64,000 bases of DNA from Nitrosospira sp. Nsp2 (lineage in GTDB: Bacteria > Pseudomonadota > Gammaproteobacteria > Burkholderiales > Nitrosomonadaceae), in assembly GCF_003050965.1 (NCBI RefSeq), contig NZ_QAOU01000001.1:857570-921569 (forward strand), written 5' to 3'. The notes below the pieces were generated by a model that was given only the letters and a program-made list of their open reading frames with translations, was not told the origin of the DNA and did no database searches. The position numbers and the translations under genes were made by a program. Shown here piece after piece: positions 27,682-35,655 of the stretch. Every line of letters begins with the position of its first letter. Positions within the stretch are counted from its first letter, which is position 1.

Positions 27682-27986
27682 AGTAAGACCTCCTAAAATT
27701 AAAAAATGAATATTCAAGAGTAATACAAACTGCAGAGCTATATTAGCATGACACTTTTGAACTAAGTAGCGAAATCTACAAGAACTATTTTATAAAAACA
27801 ACGTTAATTCAAGGGTCTTGCGAGCGTTCGCAGAGGTGGTTGTATCGGTAAAGGAGGATGACTGAAGCAGGATAGCTGCTGATCCGGAAAGAGCCGGTTT
27901 AAAACGGCCCATCAAGCAGGTTGTTCCAGCTTCGCGAAGTACGGCGTGCGATTTATGGATGTGCAAGGTTCGGGCCGGGTTGACGA
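27682..27986. other. Intergenic, no gene seen
   Basis: The part next to the carbonic anhydrase gene (27700-27800) is AT-rich, as expected for a promoter. Nothing else. Confidence 0.4.
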
Positions 27987-28259
27987 TTAGTCGGGGACGG
28001 GGGAGAGAAGAGTAGCAATATCTGCTGAAGACGAAGCCTTTACGCCTCTGTCCGCGCCAGGGGTGGCGGAGAAAAGAGGGGCAATGCCTACGCTGCGCCC
28101 GGTTGCCTTTGCCCAGAATACCGTGGATTCCGGCCAGCCGCTGATGGACTGTTCGTGAACATAAGGAGCCGGCGGCTCGTCAGGGGAATTGTAAACTGCA
28201 TAGGAGACCCGCTCGATAAAGCCTTCCGCAGTTCGTATGTAAGGGACATATTTGCGCAT
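27987..28259 (-). CDS. Small protein, member F of the YIRT/GWPE family
   Basis: A 90-residue paralogue: YVPYIRTAEGFIERVS, YNSPDEPPAPYVHEQ, ISGWPESTVFWA and VGIAPL, then a 30-residue Ala/Ser-rich tail. Closest to member A at 2369-2596, from which it is about 25 kb away. GAGG is 13 bases before the ATG, somewhat far. It stands alone. Function unknown. Confidence 0.77.
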   Translation of the reverse strand: MRKYVPYIRTAEGFIERVSYAVYNSPDEPPAPYVHEQSISGWPESTVFWAKATGRSVGIAPLFSATPGADRGVKASSSADIATLLSPVPD

Positions 28260-28649
28260 ATTGTGGTATCCGCCTCGAGAGCGTGCTGAGCCATTTGATG
28301 CTGTTATTGTACTGATGACGTCGGGGCTGGGTTATATTAGTTTTATATAAGCTTATCGAGTTCTCTTGATAAACGAATCGTAGTGGACGAGAAAGTTCCT
28401 TAACCTACGTCAGCTTCGACTGGACCAAGCAAAACGCCGGAAGAGCCACCGACTTCGCTGAAGCTGAAAAGAAAAAAATCGGAGAACACATATAAAAAGC
28501 CGTTCGAGCGATTAAATGGAGGGCGTGCTCGCGTTGTCGCTGAAGAGAGTATGTCGTTCGGGAAGGTATGGGAGACGGGGCTATCCAAAAAGGGACAAGC
28601 CCTTTAGAGGCTGTCCCTTTTTTTAGCGTCGACTGAAGCGGAGGAAAGA
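28260..28649. other. Intergenic with a strong terminator
   Basis: Frames on the minus strand between 28400 and 28668 have no family and overlap the terminator below. A plus-strand stretch at about 28404-28487 reads like a soluble helical peptide but lacks a start codon. Confidence 0.35.
28590..28624. terminator. Rho-independent terminator (works on both strands)
   Basis: AGGGACAAGCC / GGCTGTCCCT stem with one bulged base, a 7-base loop and a T run on each strand. On the minus strand it lies 26 bases beyond the Cys-rich protein's stop. Confidence 0.8.
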
Positions 28650-29099
28650 CTACGGGCGATCGACGCAAAAACCCTTGCAGTTGAGACCATCTTTTGTGGG
28701 GTCGCAGTTATCGGCAGGGTCGTCCACACAAATCATGCCACCCTGGCACACGATCATGGATGGTCCGCCGCAGGGCGCCTTGACTTTCTGTTCTTGTCCG
28801 CTACCAGCGACGCATGTGCCTGGGCAGTCGAGGCCATCCTTGGTCGGATCGCATTTGTCATGGGGGTTGTCCACGCAAGACATGCCGCGCGGACACTGAA
28901 TGACGCTTGGCCCGCCGCAGGGCAGCTGTTTCTTTCCGCCGCTGGCGGATGTTGCTTGTGACCCGGATTTTTCGCGGTCCTGCCCTTGCATGCCTTCCTG
29001 GGCATTAACGGTGCCATCCAGGCCGATGCTCAAGCCTACGCTTAAGACGAGCAGCGCTAACAACCGTACAGCGCCGGAAAAAATTGAATGTGGTTTCAT
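28650..29099 (-). CDS. Secreted Cys-rich protein with two tandem repeats
   Basis: From the ATG at 29099 (GGAG seven bases upstream) this is a 149-residue protein. A signal peptide ends near VNAQ and a polar Ser/Gln/Lys linker follows. Two copies of a unit of about 40 residues come next: PCGGPS-I-C--GM-CVD-P-D-CDPTKDGL-C-G-CV, with six Cys each. The regular Cys spacing suggests disulfide-bonded mini-domains outside the cytoplasm. I recognise no named family; a binding or inhibitor-type role would be a guess. Single-gene unit. Confidence 0.8.
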   Translation of the reverse strand: MKPHSIFSGAVRLLALLVLSVGLSIGLDGTVNAQEGMQGQDREKSGSQATSASGGKKQLPCGGPSVIQCPRGMSCVDNPHDKCDPTKDGLDCPGTCVAGSGQEQKVKAPCGGPSMIVCQGGMICVDDPADNCDPTKDGLNCKGFCVDRP

Positions 29100-29503
29100 A
29101 GATAACTCCAAAGTAAATGGGATAATGTCGGGTGAGAAGTTTTTCCTCTTGATGTTTCCACCGGCTTTCTTTCTTGTTGATACTGAAACGTCAAGCCGGA
29201 AAAACCCACAATAATTTTGTGGATTAGGGGACCCGGTTTCTGTTCGGTGCCGAACAGAGCTTCAGGGTAGGAACCGCGTTTGCGAATTGCCGGAAAACGT
29301 GGGGAAGTCACAGAGGGGTACTTTTGATTTTTACCTTCAATGCCCTGGGCGCTTTGCCCAGCGGTTGCAGTAAAATGGGTTACAGTGGAACGGGTTGCAA
29401 TAAAATCCGGGATACGGCGACTCCATTCAAGGTAATGTATAGGTCGTGTTACCGCATATGAGGCACAGATGTTCATGCATCTAATAAACTCGAGGTATTG
29501 CTG
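29100..29503. other. Intergenic, upstream of the UbiB-family gene
   Basis: No supported gene; a minus-strand frame (29096-29551) is treated as chance. Contains three tandem 15-base repeats, listed separately. Confidence 0.4.
29363..29407. repeat. Three tandem 15-bp repeats (iteron-like)
   Basis: Three adjacent 15-base units: GGTTGCAGTAAAATG, GGTTACAGTGGAACG and GGTTGCAATAAAATC. Units 1 and 3 differ at two positions. They end about 97 bases before the UbiB-family ATG, consistent with a regulator array or doubled promoter elements (TAAAAT resembles a -10 box). Confidence 0.55.
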
Positions 29504-31282
29504 ATGCTTTGGCAAGCGCTGATGGCGGCGCGCGACCTCGGCCGGCTGCACGAGATTGCATCCATCCTGATCCGTTACGGGTTTGGCGACATGGTGCGCC
29601 GGATGGGGCTCGCCAATGCGCTGGAGCGGACGGGGCGCGCATTAAGGTGGAATGAAGCCACTGAGTTGGCTCAGCTTGAGCCGCCCGCCCGAGTGCGTCG
29701 CGCCATGGAGGAAATGGGCCCGACGTTTGTCAAGCTTGGCCAGATCCTCGCTACCCGCGTCGATCTCTTCGATCCCGAGTGGATCGAGGAATTCAGCAAG
29801 TTGCAGGACAGCACGCTCCCTTCGCCCTATCCGGAGGTTTATCAGCAGCTCACGGAAGACCTGGGTGCTCCGCCGGAGGAAGTATTTGCCGCATTTGATC
29901 CGGAGCCACTGGCGGCCGGTTCCATTGCCCAGGTGCATCGAGCTCGGCTCGCGGATGGGAGCGAAGTCGTGGTCAAGGTGCGCCGGCCCGGGGTGAGGGC
30001 AGTGATCGAGGCCGATCTGCGCTGGGTCTCGCGACTGGCGGAAGCGATCGAAACCGGTAACACCGAATTGCGCCATTTTCACTGGCGGGAGGTGGTTCGG
30101 CAGTTCAACCAGTCGCTGCGGCGGGAACTTGATTTCGCGGCGGAGTGCCGGCATGCGGAGCGCATAGCGGCGAACTTTGCCGGGTATTCCGATCCTGATT
30201 CAACGGTCCCTGCGAATCAAGGTGTCGCAGGGGCAGTGGCGGAACCCCATGGCCCGCCCTCGCTTATTGTGATTCCAAAGGTATATTGGCAATGGACGGG
30301 TGAGCGGGTGTGCGTGCAGGAGTATATCGACGGCATCCCTGGTCGCGACCTTGCGGCTGTCGAGCGGGCGGGGCTTGACCGCAAGGTGCTAGCACGCCGC
30401 GGCGTGAATGCCGTGCTCAAGATGATTGCAGTGGACGGCCTGTTCCACGCTGACCCACATCCCGGCAACGTATTCTATTTACCGGGCAACCGCATCGCCT
30501 TCATTGATTTCGGCATGGTCGGCAGGCTTTCCGACGAGCGGCGTGACCAGTTGATCCATTTGCTGCTCGGCCTCGTGCAGCACGAGCCCGCGCTCGTCGC
30601 CAATGTGCTGCTTGACTGGACGGGGACCGGCATAGTAAACGAAGAAGCACTTACGGCTGAAATTCAGACGTTCGTCGACCAGCATCTCGGCATGCCGTTG
30701 AAACAACTTAAGCTGGGAACCATGCTTGCCGATCTGGTGGCAATCCTGCGTTCACACCAGCTCTCCTTGCCGCCCGATCTGGTGCTCTTCATCAAGGCAT
30801 TCATTTCGCTCGAAGGAATGGGCCGGGAACTCGATCCGGAGTTGGATCTGGCGGGAGAAGCGCTACCCATGCTGCGAGAGGCGTTATTAGTCCGCTACGC
30901 CCCCGCAGCGCTGGCCAAACGCGGCTGGCACGCCGCCTCTGAGATATCCAAGCTGATGTCCGATCTGCCGCGGGATCTCTCACAACTGCTGCGGGCGGCG
31001 CGACGAGGGAGGCTGGAACTTCACATCGATGTGGGACATCTCAAGCATGTGGGCGATCAGCTGGACGGGGCGACAAACCGGCTGATCGTCGGCATCATCG
31101 TTGCCTCCATCATTGTCGGCTCATCTGTCGTGATGACGGTATCCGGTGGACCCACCCTGTTTGGGTTGCCCTTTTTCGGTTTGCTCGGCTTCGTATTCGC
31201 ATCGATCGGGGGGATTTGGCTAATACTTTCTATCTCGCGCAGCAACAAGGCAGAACGGGAGAGTCGGGAGAGGAAGCCCTAG
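29504..31282 (+). CDS. UbiB/ABC1-family atypical protein kinase-like
   Basis: The ATG at 29504 has GAGGT seven bases upstream. The 592-residue protein carries the UbiB hallmarks: FVKLGQILATR (KxGQ), the Ala-rich loop LAAGSIAQVHRA, the VVKVRRPG lysine, HADPHPGN and FIDFGMVG (metal-binding DFG). It ends with two membrane helices (about 520-575). Relatives support ubiquinone synthesis or lipid homeostasis by ATPase/kinase action at the membrane. Standalone UbiB-like proteins without other ubi genes are common, and no ubi gene is adjacent, so the exact role is open. Confidence 0.9.
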   Translation: MLWQALMAARDLGRLHEIASILIRYGFGDMVRRMGLANALERTGRALRWNEATELAQLEPPARVRRAMEEMGPTFVKLGQILATRVDLFDPEWIEEFSKLQDSTLPSPYPEVYQQLTEDLGAPPEEVFAAFDPEPLAAGSIAQVHRARLADGSEVVVKVRRPGVRAVIEADLRWVSRLAEAIETGNTELRHFHWREVVRQFNQSLRRELDFAAECRHAERIAANFAGYSDPDSTVPANQGVAGAVAEPHGPPSLIVIPKVYWQWTGERVCVQEYIDGIPGRDLAAVERAGLDRKVLARRGVNAVLKMIAVDGLFHADPHPGNVFYLPGNRIAFIDFGMVGRLSDERRDQLIHLLLGLVQHEPALVANVLLDWTGTGIVNEEALTAEIQTFVDQHLGMPLKQLKLGTMLADLVAILRSHQLSLPPDLVLFIKAFISLEGMGRELDPELDLAGEALPMLREALLVRYAPAALAKRGWHAASEISKLMSDLPRDLSQLLRAARRGRLELHIDVGHLKHVGDQLDGATNRLIVGIIVASIIVGSSVVMTVSGGPTLFGLPFFGLLGFVFASIGGIWLILSISRSNKAERESRERKP

Positions 31283-31420
31283 GAACTGCTCAGGGAATCC
31301 AATCCATGAGCATGAGGCAGACCGGCAGGGCGCGTCGCCAAGCTCGCTGCCGCTGATGGTTGCGGGTCAGATTAAAGGGGGGTAAGGTTAGCCTTCCTGT
31401 CACGGATGATGAGGGACGCG

Positions 31421-31804
31421 ATGACCATCACATTGAATCACACCATCGTGCCTGCGCACGACAAAGTTGAGTCCGCCCGGTTTTATTCGAGAATATTCGG
31501 GTTCGAATATATCGGCGAGTTTTCCCACTTCATCGTGGTGAAGGTGAACGACACCTTGAGCCTGGATTTCGACAGCAAAGACAAGTACGAGTCTCATCAC
31601 TATGCGTTCAAGGTGACGGAGCAGGAATTCGACGAGATATTCAAGCGCCTGCAGGGGGAAAACCTCAAATACGGCAGCGGGCCTTTCAATCCGGAAGACA
31701 TGAGCATCAACCACCATTATGGCGGACGGGGCGTTTACTTCCGCGATCCCGGCGGACACCTCCTGGAAATGCTGACCACCGATTACGAAATACCCGGGAA
31801 GTAG
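31421..31804 (+). CDS. VOC-fold (glyoxalase-like) protein
   Basis: A 127-residue protein from the ATG at 31421 (GAGGG five bases upstream; an ATG 15 bases earlier is poorer). It shows the VOC pattern: LNHTIVPAHD, ARFYSRIFGFEY, a central SHHYAFKV and YFRDPGGHLLEML with the usual metal-binding Glu at the end. The family includes glyoxalases, dioxygenases and resistance proteins; the substrate is unknown. A single gene. Confidence 0.85.
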   Translation: MTITLNHTIVPAHDKVESARFYSRIFGFEYIGEFSHFIVVKVNDTLSLDFDSKDKYESHHYAFKVTEQEFDEIFKRLQGENLKYGSGPFNPEDMSINHHYGGRGVYFRDPGGHLLEMLTTDYEIPGK

Positions 31805-31838
31805 CTGGGGGTCGCGGCGGCCGCTGGGGTGGTTCGGG

Positions 31839-31940
31839 TGGTTGGGTTAGTGAAGCATAACCCGACGGTACGTCTCGTCACGTACCCCATCCGAATCTAT
31901 CGCGTATATTGCTGTCGGATTGCACTTCATTAACCCGCCG
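31839..31940. repeat. REP-like palindromic element, copy 1
   Basis: Starts with GGTTGGGTTAGTGAAGCATA and ends with TGTCGGATTGCACTTCATTA plus ACCCGCC. Each end is itself an imperfect palindrome (GGGTTA...TAACCC). It matches copy 2 at 32400-32483 in layout and sequence; copy 2 has a shorter middle. Confidence 0.6.
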
Positions 31941-31988
31941 CAGTGAGGTGTGTTTGATCGGCTGGATGAGACGCAATGGAGATGAGCA

Positions 31989-32420
31989 ATGAGGGGGAAC
32001 GCAAGCAAACTCGATGAGCAGGGCAAGCTGCGGAATGGCGCTGCGACGTTTTTCTTCAAGGATGGGACGCTTGAATCGGCGGGGGACTTTCTCGACGGTG
32101 AAAAGCAGGGTGAGTGGAAATACTATCTAAAGAACGGCAAGTTAAAAGCTGTTGGGAAGTATGAGGCGGGGCAGCTTTCGGGTGAATGGAAGTGGTACCG
32201 CGAAAATGGCAATCTGATGCAAATCGGATCATTTGAAGCGGGCACTCAGATCGGGCTTTGGAAGCGTTTTCACCCGAACGGATCCGTCTATGACGAAGGC
32301 TTCTACGAGAACGGTAAAAAAGCTGGCGAATGGAAGGTCTTCAGCGACAAAGGGCTCCTCGTAAAGACGACCCATCATCGCATATCAAAATTTGAGGCAG
32401 GTTGGGTCAGCGAAGCGTAA
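31989..32420 (+). CDS. YwqK/MORN-type repeat protein
   Basis: A 143-residue soluble protein of about five repeats of roughly 23 residues built on a G-W-Y--NG----G-Y--G pattern (e.g. GEWKYYLKNGKLKAVGKYEAG). This is the MORN_2/YwqK type. Annotation pipelines often call such proteins antitoxins, but no toxin partner is adjacent, so that role is not supported here. The last six residues and stop (GWVSEA) are encoded inside REP-like copy 2, so the natural C-terminus may have been altered by the element. Confidence 0.78.
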   Translation: MRGNASKLDEQGKLRNGAATFFFKDGTLESAGDFLDGEKQGEWKYYLKNGKLKAVGKYEAGQLSGEWKWYRENGNLMQIGSFEAGTQIGLWKRFHPNGSVYDEGFYENGKKAGEWKVFSDKGLLVKTTHHRISKFEAGWVSEA

Positions 32421-32483
32421 CGAGTCCCCATGCGATTCTGCCGAGCGCCTCATTGTCGGATTACACGTCGTTAATCCTGCCCA
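32400..32483. repeat. REP-like palindromic element, copy 2
   Basis: Begins GGTTGGGTCAGCGAAGCGTA and ends TGTCGGATTACACGTCGTTA plus ATCCTGCCC. It overlaps the 3' ends of two convergent genes: the YwqK-like gene and the GNAT gene both have their last codons within it. Hairpins at both ends could end transcription from both sides. Confidence 0.6.
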
Positions 32484-33273
32484 CGGATTCTACCGCTACG
32501 GGTTCTGCCTCAAGTCGCGGTTCATCATGGCGTAGCTTTTCGCTGGGCAGCTCATCGCTGCGTAGTTCATCCACAATGTCCTGCAGCGCTGTCCGGAAGT
32601 CGGGATCCAGTAAATGGCGGATCTTCAACGCCACGATAAGCTGATGGTCGTTTCTCGTCCTGCTCCAGTTCTCCATCTGCAGACTTTTTTCCAGTACCTG
32701 CCTGCGCCGGGTATCTGCAAGAGAAAAGAAATCGCAACAGCACTTCCGTCCGCACTGCGGGGTCGGAGGCGTCCGGCAGGATGCGCAAGCGTTGAACAGC
32801 GCAGGCGAGGGCGCGGGGAGCGGCTCAAACCCTAATTCCGCCGTATTTGATGCCGAGCGCGCGTTGGCCGGTTTGACGCCGGTGATAAGCGCAGCGTAGT
32901 TTCTTGCTGCGCGATTGCCTGCGCCTTTATCAGGCACCTGACCCAGAGTCGCAGCGCAGACCCTGACGTGCAAGAGGAGCGTTTGCAACCCATAGCCCCG
33001 CCACTCCTGCCTGACGTAGCACATCCCCAGTTCTTTCTCGGCCGGGTCCGCAAGATCGAACACGCCGGCGCCGGCCATGAAGTTTCCCGTGGCGTTCTCG
33101 ACGATGAAAAAAAGCCCATTTTCAACTGCTGCCTTGAACTCCCCGTAAGGGCGCCACAGCAGATTCGCCGACTCTTCTGGCGGCAGGTTGCTGATCGCGT
33201 CGCGGTATTCGGCCAAAATATGGTCCACATCGGCGAGGCCCGCCGCCCTGACTGTTGCCTGGGTGACTCTCAT
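32461..33273 (-). CDS. GNAT-type acetyltransferase with C-terminal extension
   Basis: A 270-residue protein. Residues 1-155 form a GNAT acyltransferase domain: RAAGLADVDHILAEYRD at the start, then the acetyl-CoA-binding strand and loop MCYVRQEWRGYGLQTLLL (R/Q-x-x-G-x-G type), and AELGFEPL at the domain end. About 115 residues follow with a Cys cluster (ACASCR ... RKCCCDFF) and an acidic, polar tail that ends inside the REP-like element. The acyl acceptor is unknown. It is divergent from the HTH-astB pair. AstA, the enzyme before AstB in the arginine succinyltransferase pathway, is also GNAT-fold, but this protein is shorter and not clearly AstA. Confidence 0.72.
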   Translation of the reverse strand: MRVTQATVRAAGLADVDHILAEYRDAISNLPPEESANLLWRPYGEFKAAVENGLFFIVENATGNFMAGAGVFDLADPAEKELGMCYVRQEWRGYGLQTLLLHVRVCAATLGQVPDKGAGNRAARNYAALITGVKPANARSASNTAELGFEPLPAPSPALFNACASCRTPPTPQCGRKCCCDFFSLADTRRRQVLEKSLQMENWSRTRNDHQLIVALKIRHLLDPDFRTALQDIVDELRSDELPSEKLRHDEPRLEAEPVAVESVGRINDV

Positions 33274-33570
33274 TGTCTCAGTTCCTCACGCGTTGTTCCT
33301 GCCGCCATTAGTGTTGCGGCCGTTGCGTCCGCGCAGGTGCTACGAACGCGCGGTATGCCAAGGCGGTACAGCCCCTGTCTGCGTTGGGTAGACCGGTTTT
33401 TCGGGCACAACGAACGCTCTCGCACCGATTTTCTGCTTCCCAGCTTTGCTCCCAACGGATAGCGCTATATAAGGGCATCAGGGTCAAAATCAATGGGAAG
33501 CAATTTTTGTTTTCACAGGGGCTTTATCGCTTTTTTGCGTCGGATTTCTTGCTTACAGCAGAGCAAGTGT
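33274..33570. other. Intergenic between the GNAT and HTH genes
   Basis: Divergent promoter region; no gene seen before the promoter at 33571. Confidence 0.4.
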
Positions 33571-33599
33571 TTGACAGGGCAAAGCTTCTGGAATATAAA
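33571..33599 (+). promoter_or_regulatory. Near-consensus sigma-70 promoter of the HTH gene
   Basis: TTGACA (33571-33576), exactly 17 bases, TATAAA (33594-33599). Predicted start of transcription near 33606, about 45 bases before the GTG start codon. Confidence 0.7.
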
Positions 33600-33620
33600 T
33601 AATTGCGGGTTGCAATTATT
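33598..33620. promoter_or_regulatory. Putative operator overlapping the -10 box and start site
   Basis: AATAATTGC GGGTT GCAATTATT: perfect 9-bp arms with a 5-base centre, beginning inside the -10 box. A repressor bound here would block the promoter. The gene just downstream encodes a small HTH protein, so autorepression is the simplest model (inference). Confidence 0.6.
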
Positions 33621-33650
33621 CTATGAACAAAAAGTGAGGATACGTCAGTC

Positions 33651-33959
33651 GTGGTTACGATAGAGCAATATCGCCGGATGTGCACGGAGTGGGCTGGAGA
33701 TCCCGCGGAGTTTTCCTGGCTGGTCGAGCATGGCGACATCGCGGGTGCGTCGCAACGCGCCATTGCTGATGAATTCGAATTTGCGCCCTCAACGGTCTCG
33801 CGTTGGGCGGCGGGGGAAGCGCTTCCCCACAAGCGCATTCAGAAACTGGTCGTTGGCGGATTGGAGAAAAGAGCGCGGCGGCTGGAATATGCGGCCGCCA
33901 GTGCGATTCCGCCGACGAGGAAAACTTCCGGTCATGGCGATCCCGTCCCCCAAGGCTGA
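33651..33959 (+). CDS. Small helix-turn-helix regulator
   Basis: A 102-residue protein starting at a GTG (AGGA ten bases upstream). The central segment ASQRAIADEFEFAPSTVSRWAAGEALPH is a classic helix-turn-helix, with a WAAG turn as in phage-type or XRE-like regulators. No effector domain is present. It lies 54 bases upstream of astB on the same strand and downstream of a strong promoter with an inverted repeat, so it may control itself and perhaps astB. Prophage origin is possible, but no phage gene is nearby. Confidence 0.78.
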   Translation: MVTIEQYRRMCTEWAGDPAEFSWLVEHGDIAGASQRAIADEFEFAPSTVSRWAAGEALPHKRIQKLVVGGLEKRARRLEYAAASAIPPTRKTSGHGDPVPQG

Positions 33960-34013
33960 GGCGTCCCGAAGCCGGCATGACGTCAGCGCCTGGGGTCGCG
34001 CATGGGGCTCTTC

Positions 34014-35363
34014 ATGAGGGCGTGGGAGGTCAATTTTGACGCTCTGGTCGGCCCAACGCATAACTACGGGGGGTTGGCGGTCGGGAACCTGGCGGCAGCG
34101 GAGAATGCTTTGACCGAATCCAATCCCCGCGAAGCCGCCTTGCAGGGGCTGGCAAAAATGAAGCGGCTGGCGGATATGGGTATCATGCAAGCGGTGCTGC
34201 CGCCACACGACCGCCCGGCAATCGGCATCCTGAAGAAGATGGGGTTCGACGGCGATGAACCTGCCATTATTCGCCAGGCGGCCGCATTGGCGCCCGGGTT
34301 GCTGCGTGCCTGCTGTTCCGCATCCAGCATGTGGGTGGCAAACGCTGCAACGATTTCCCCTGGCCCGGATACGGAGGATGGCAAGGTGCACATCACCCCC
34401 GCCAACCTGCCTTCACAATTCCATCGCAGTATCGAGCCTCCCACTACTGCGGCAGTGCTGAAGCGGGTTTTCAGCGACGAACGTTATTTCATGCACCACG
34501 ATCCGCTTCCGCCGAATCTTTATTGCGCGGACGAGGGTGCCGCAAATCACATGCGCCTGTGCGTGGATCATGGGGACCGCGGTCTGGAGATTTTCGTATT
34601 CGGCCGCTCGGCCGATCCTGATCTGCCGAAACCGATGAAGTTCCCTGCCCGCCAGTCGTGGGAAGCGAGCGAGGCGGTTTGCAGGCTGCACAGGTTGGCG
34701 CCCGGAAAAAAGCTCTTCGTTCAGCAAAACCCGGACGCGATCGACGCAGGCGCATTCCACAATGATGTGCTTGCCGTATCGAATTGCAATGTCCTGCTCT
34801 ATCACGAGGCGGCCTACCGCGACTGGCTGGAGATGGAAGAGAACGCGAAGGCTGCATGCGGTTGCCCCGTCCACTTCATCCGGGCCCGCGAAGCCGACCT
34901 CTCGCTTTCCGAAGCGATCAGTACTTATCTGTTCAACAGCCAGCTGATCAGTGTTCCCGATGGCGGGATGATGATCCTCGCCCCTGCGGAATGCCGCGAA
35001 TCCGGGCCGGCAACTGCTTTTCTGGAAGGCATCATAGCTAACCCCGACAATCCGGTGGACCGGATCGAGTACGTGAATTTGCGCCAGAGCATGCGAAACG
35101 GCGGCGGACCCGCTTGCCTGCGGCTGCGCGTGGTGCTTGCAGAAGCGGAGTTGGAGTCGGTGCAACAGGCCAGCCGCGTCATGCTCGAACAGCCGCTCTA
35201 CGATCTGCTCAAAGCCTGGATAGAACGCCACTATCGCGACCGCATCCTGCCGGCGGACGTGGCCGATCCGTCCCTGTTGAGTGAAAGCCGCACTGCGCTG
35301 GATGAACTCACCAGCATACTGTCGTTGGGGCCCATCTACGATTTTCAGAAGGAGTGGCGTTAA
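34014..35363 (+). CDS. astB: N-succinylarginine dihydrolase
   Basis: A 449-residue enzyme matching AstB along its whole length, from RAWEVNFDALVGPTHNYGGL to IYDFQKEWR. The ATG at 34014 (GGGG six bases upstream) is preferred to one 12 bases earlier, as it matches the usual AstB start. Conserved segments include PHDRP, ENAKAACGCPVHFI and SMRNGGGPACLRLRVVL with the catalytic Cys. AstB converts N2-succinylarginine to N2-succinylornithine, CO2 and two ammonia, the second step of arginine catabolism. No astA, astC, astD or astE is in the window. In an ammonia oxidiser, ammonia release from arginine would be notable, but the pathway looks incomplete here. Confidence 0.93.
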   Translation: MRAWEVNFDALVGPTHNYGGLAVGNLAAAENALTESNPREAALQGLAKMKRLADMGIMQAVLPPHDRPAIGILKKMGFDGDEPAIIRQAAALAPGLLRACCSASSMWVANAATISPGPDTEDGKVHITPANLPSQFHRSIEPPTTAAVLKRVFSDERYFMHHDPLPPNLYCADEGAANHMRLCVDHGDRGLEIFVFGRSADPDLPKPMKFPARQSWEASEAVCRLHRLAPGKKLFVQQNPDAIDAGAFHNDVLAVSNCNVLLYHEAAYRDWLEMEENAKAACGCPVHFIRAREADLSLSEAISTYLFNSQLISVPDGGMMILAPAECRESGPATAFLEGIIANPDNPVDRIEYVNLRQSMRNGGGPACLRLRVVLAEAELESVQQASRVMLEQPLYDLLKAWIERHYRDRILPADVADPSLLSESRTALDELTSILSLGPIYDFQKEWR

Positions 35364-35655
35364 TGGCGACATTGACGGCCACACCTTGAAAGTTGGCTTG
35401 AAGGCTTCAGGGGCCTGCCACCCGTTCGGCGGTCCACAGCGCCGTGAAAGCGTAGTTATTGCTGAGCTACTGATTGATGGATTAAAATTCGCCTGTTCCT
35501 TTGAAAAAACGGACTGACGGGCACATAACTTCGCACCCGATCGGCGCACCGAAGGATGAGGTCTAGTGGCGTCGGCGCTAGCATCGTGATGTGAAGTTAC
35601 CTGGCGCGAGCCCTTTCGCGCGCTTTCGAACATTTATCATGACAGGAGCCCGCTT

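Noticed and set aside
29096..29551. 151-codon minus-strand frame upstream of the UbiB-family gene
   Set aside because: Crosses a promoter-like region with tandem repeats and has no recognisable features.
31989..32420. Toxin-antitoxin pair with the YwqK-like protein
   Set aside because: No toxin gene beside it; neighbours are a VOC protein and a convergent GNAT gene.
34413..35633. 406-codon minus-strand frame opposite astB
   Set aside because: Shadow of a clearly conserved enzyme in GC-rich sequence.
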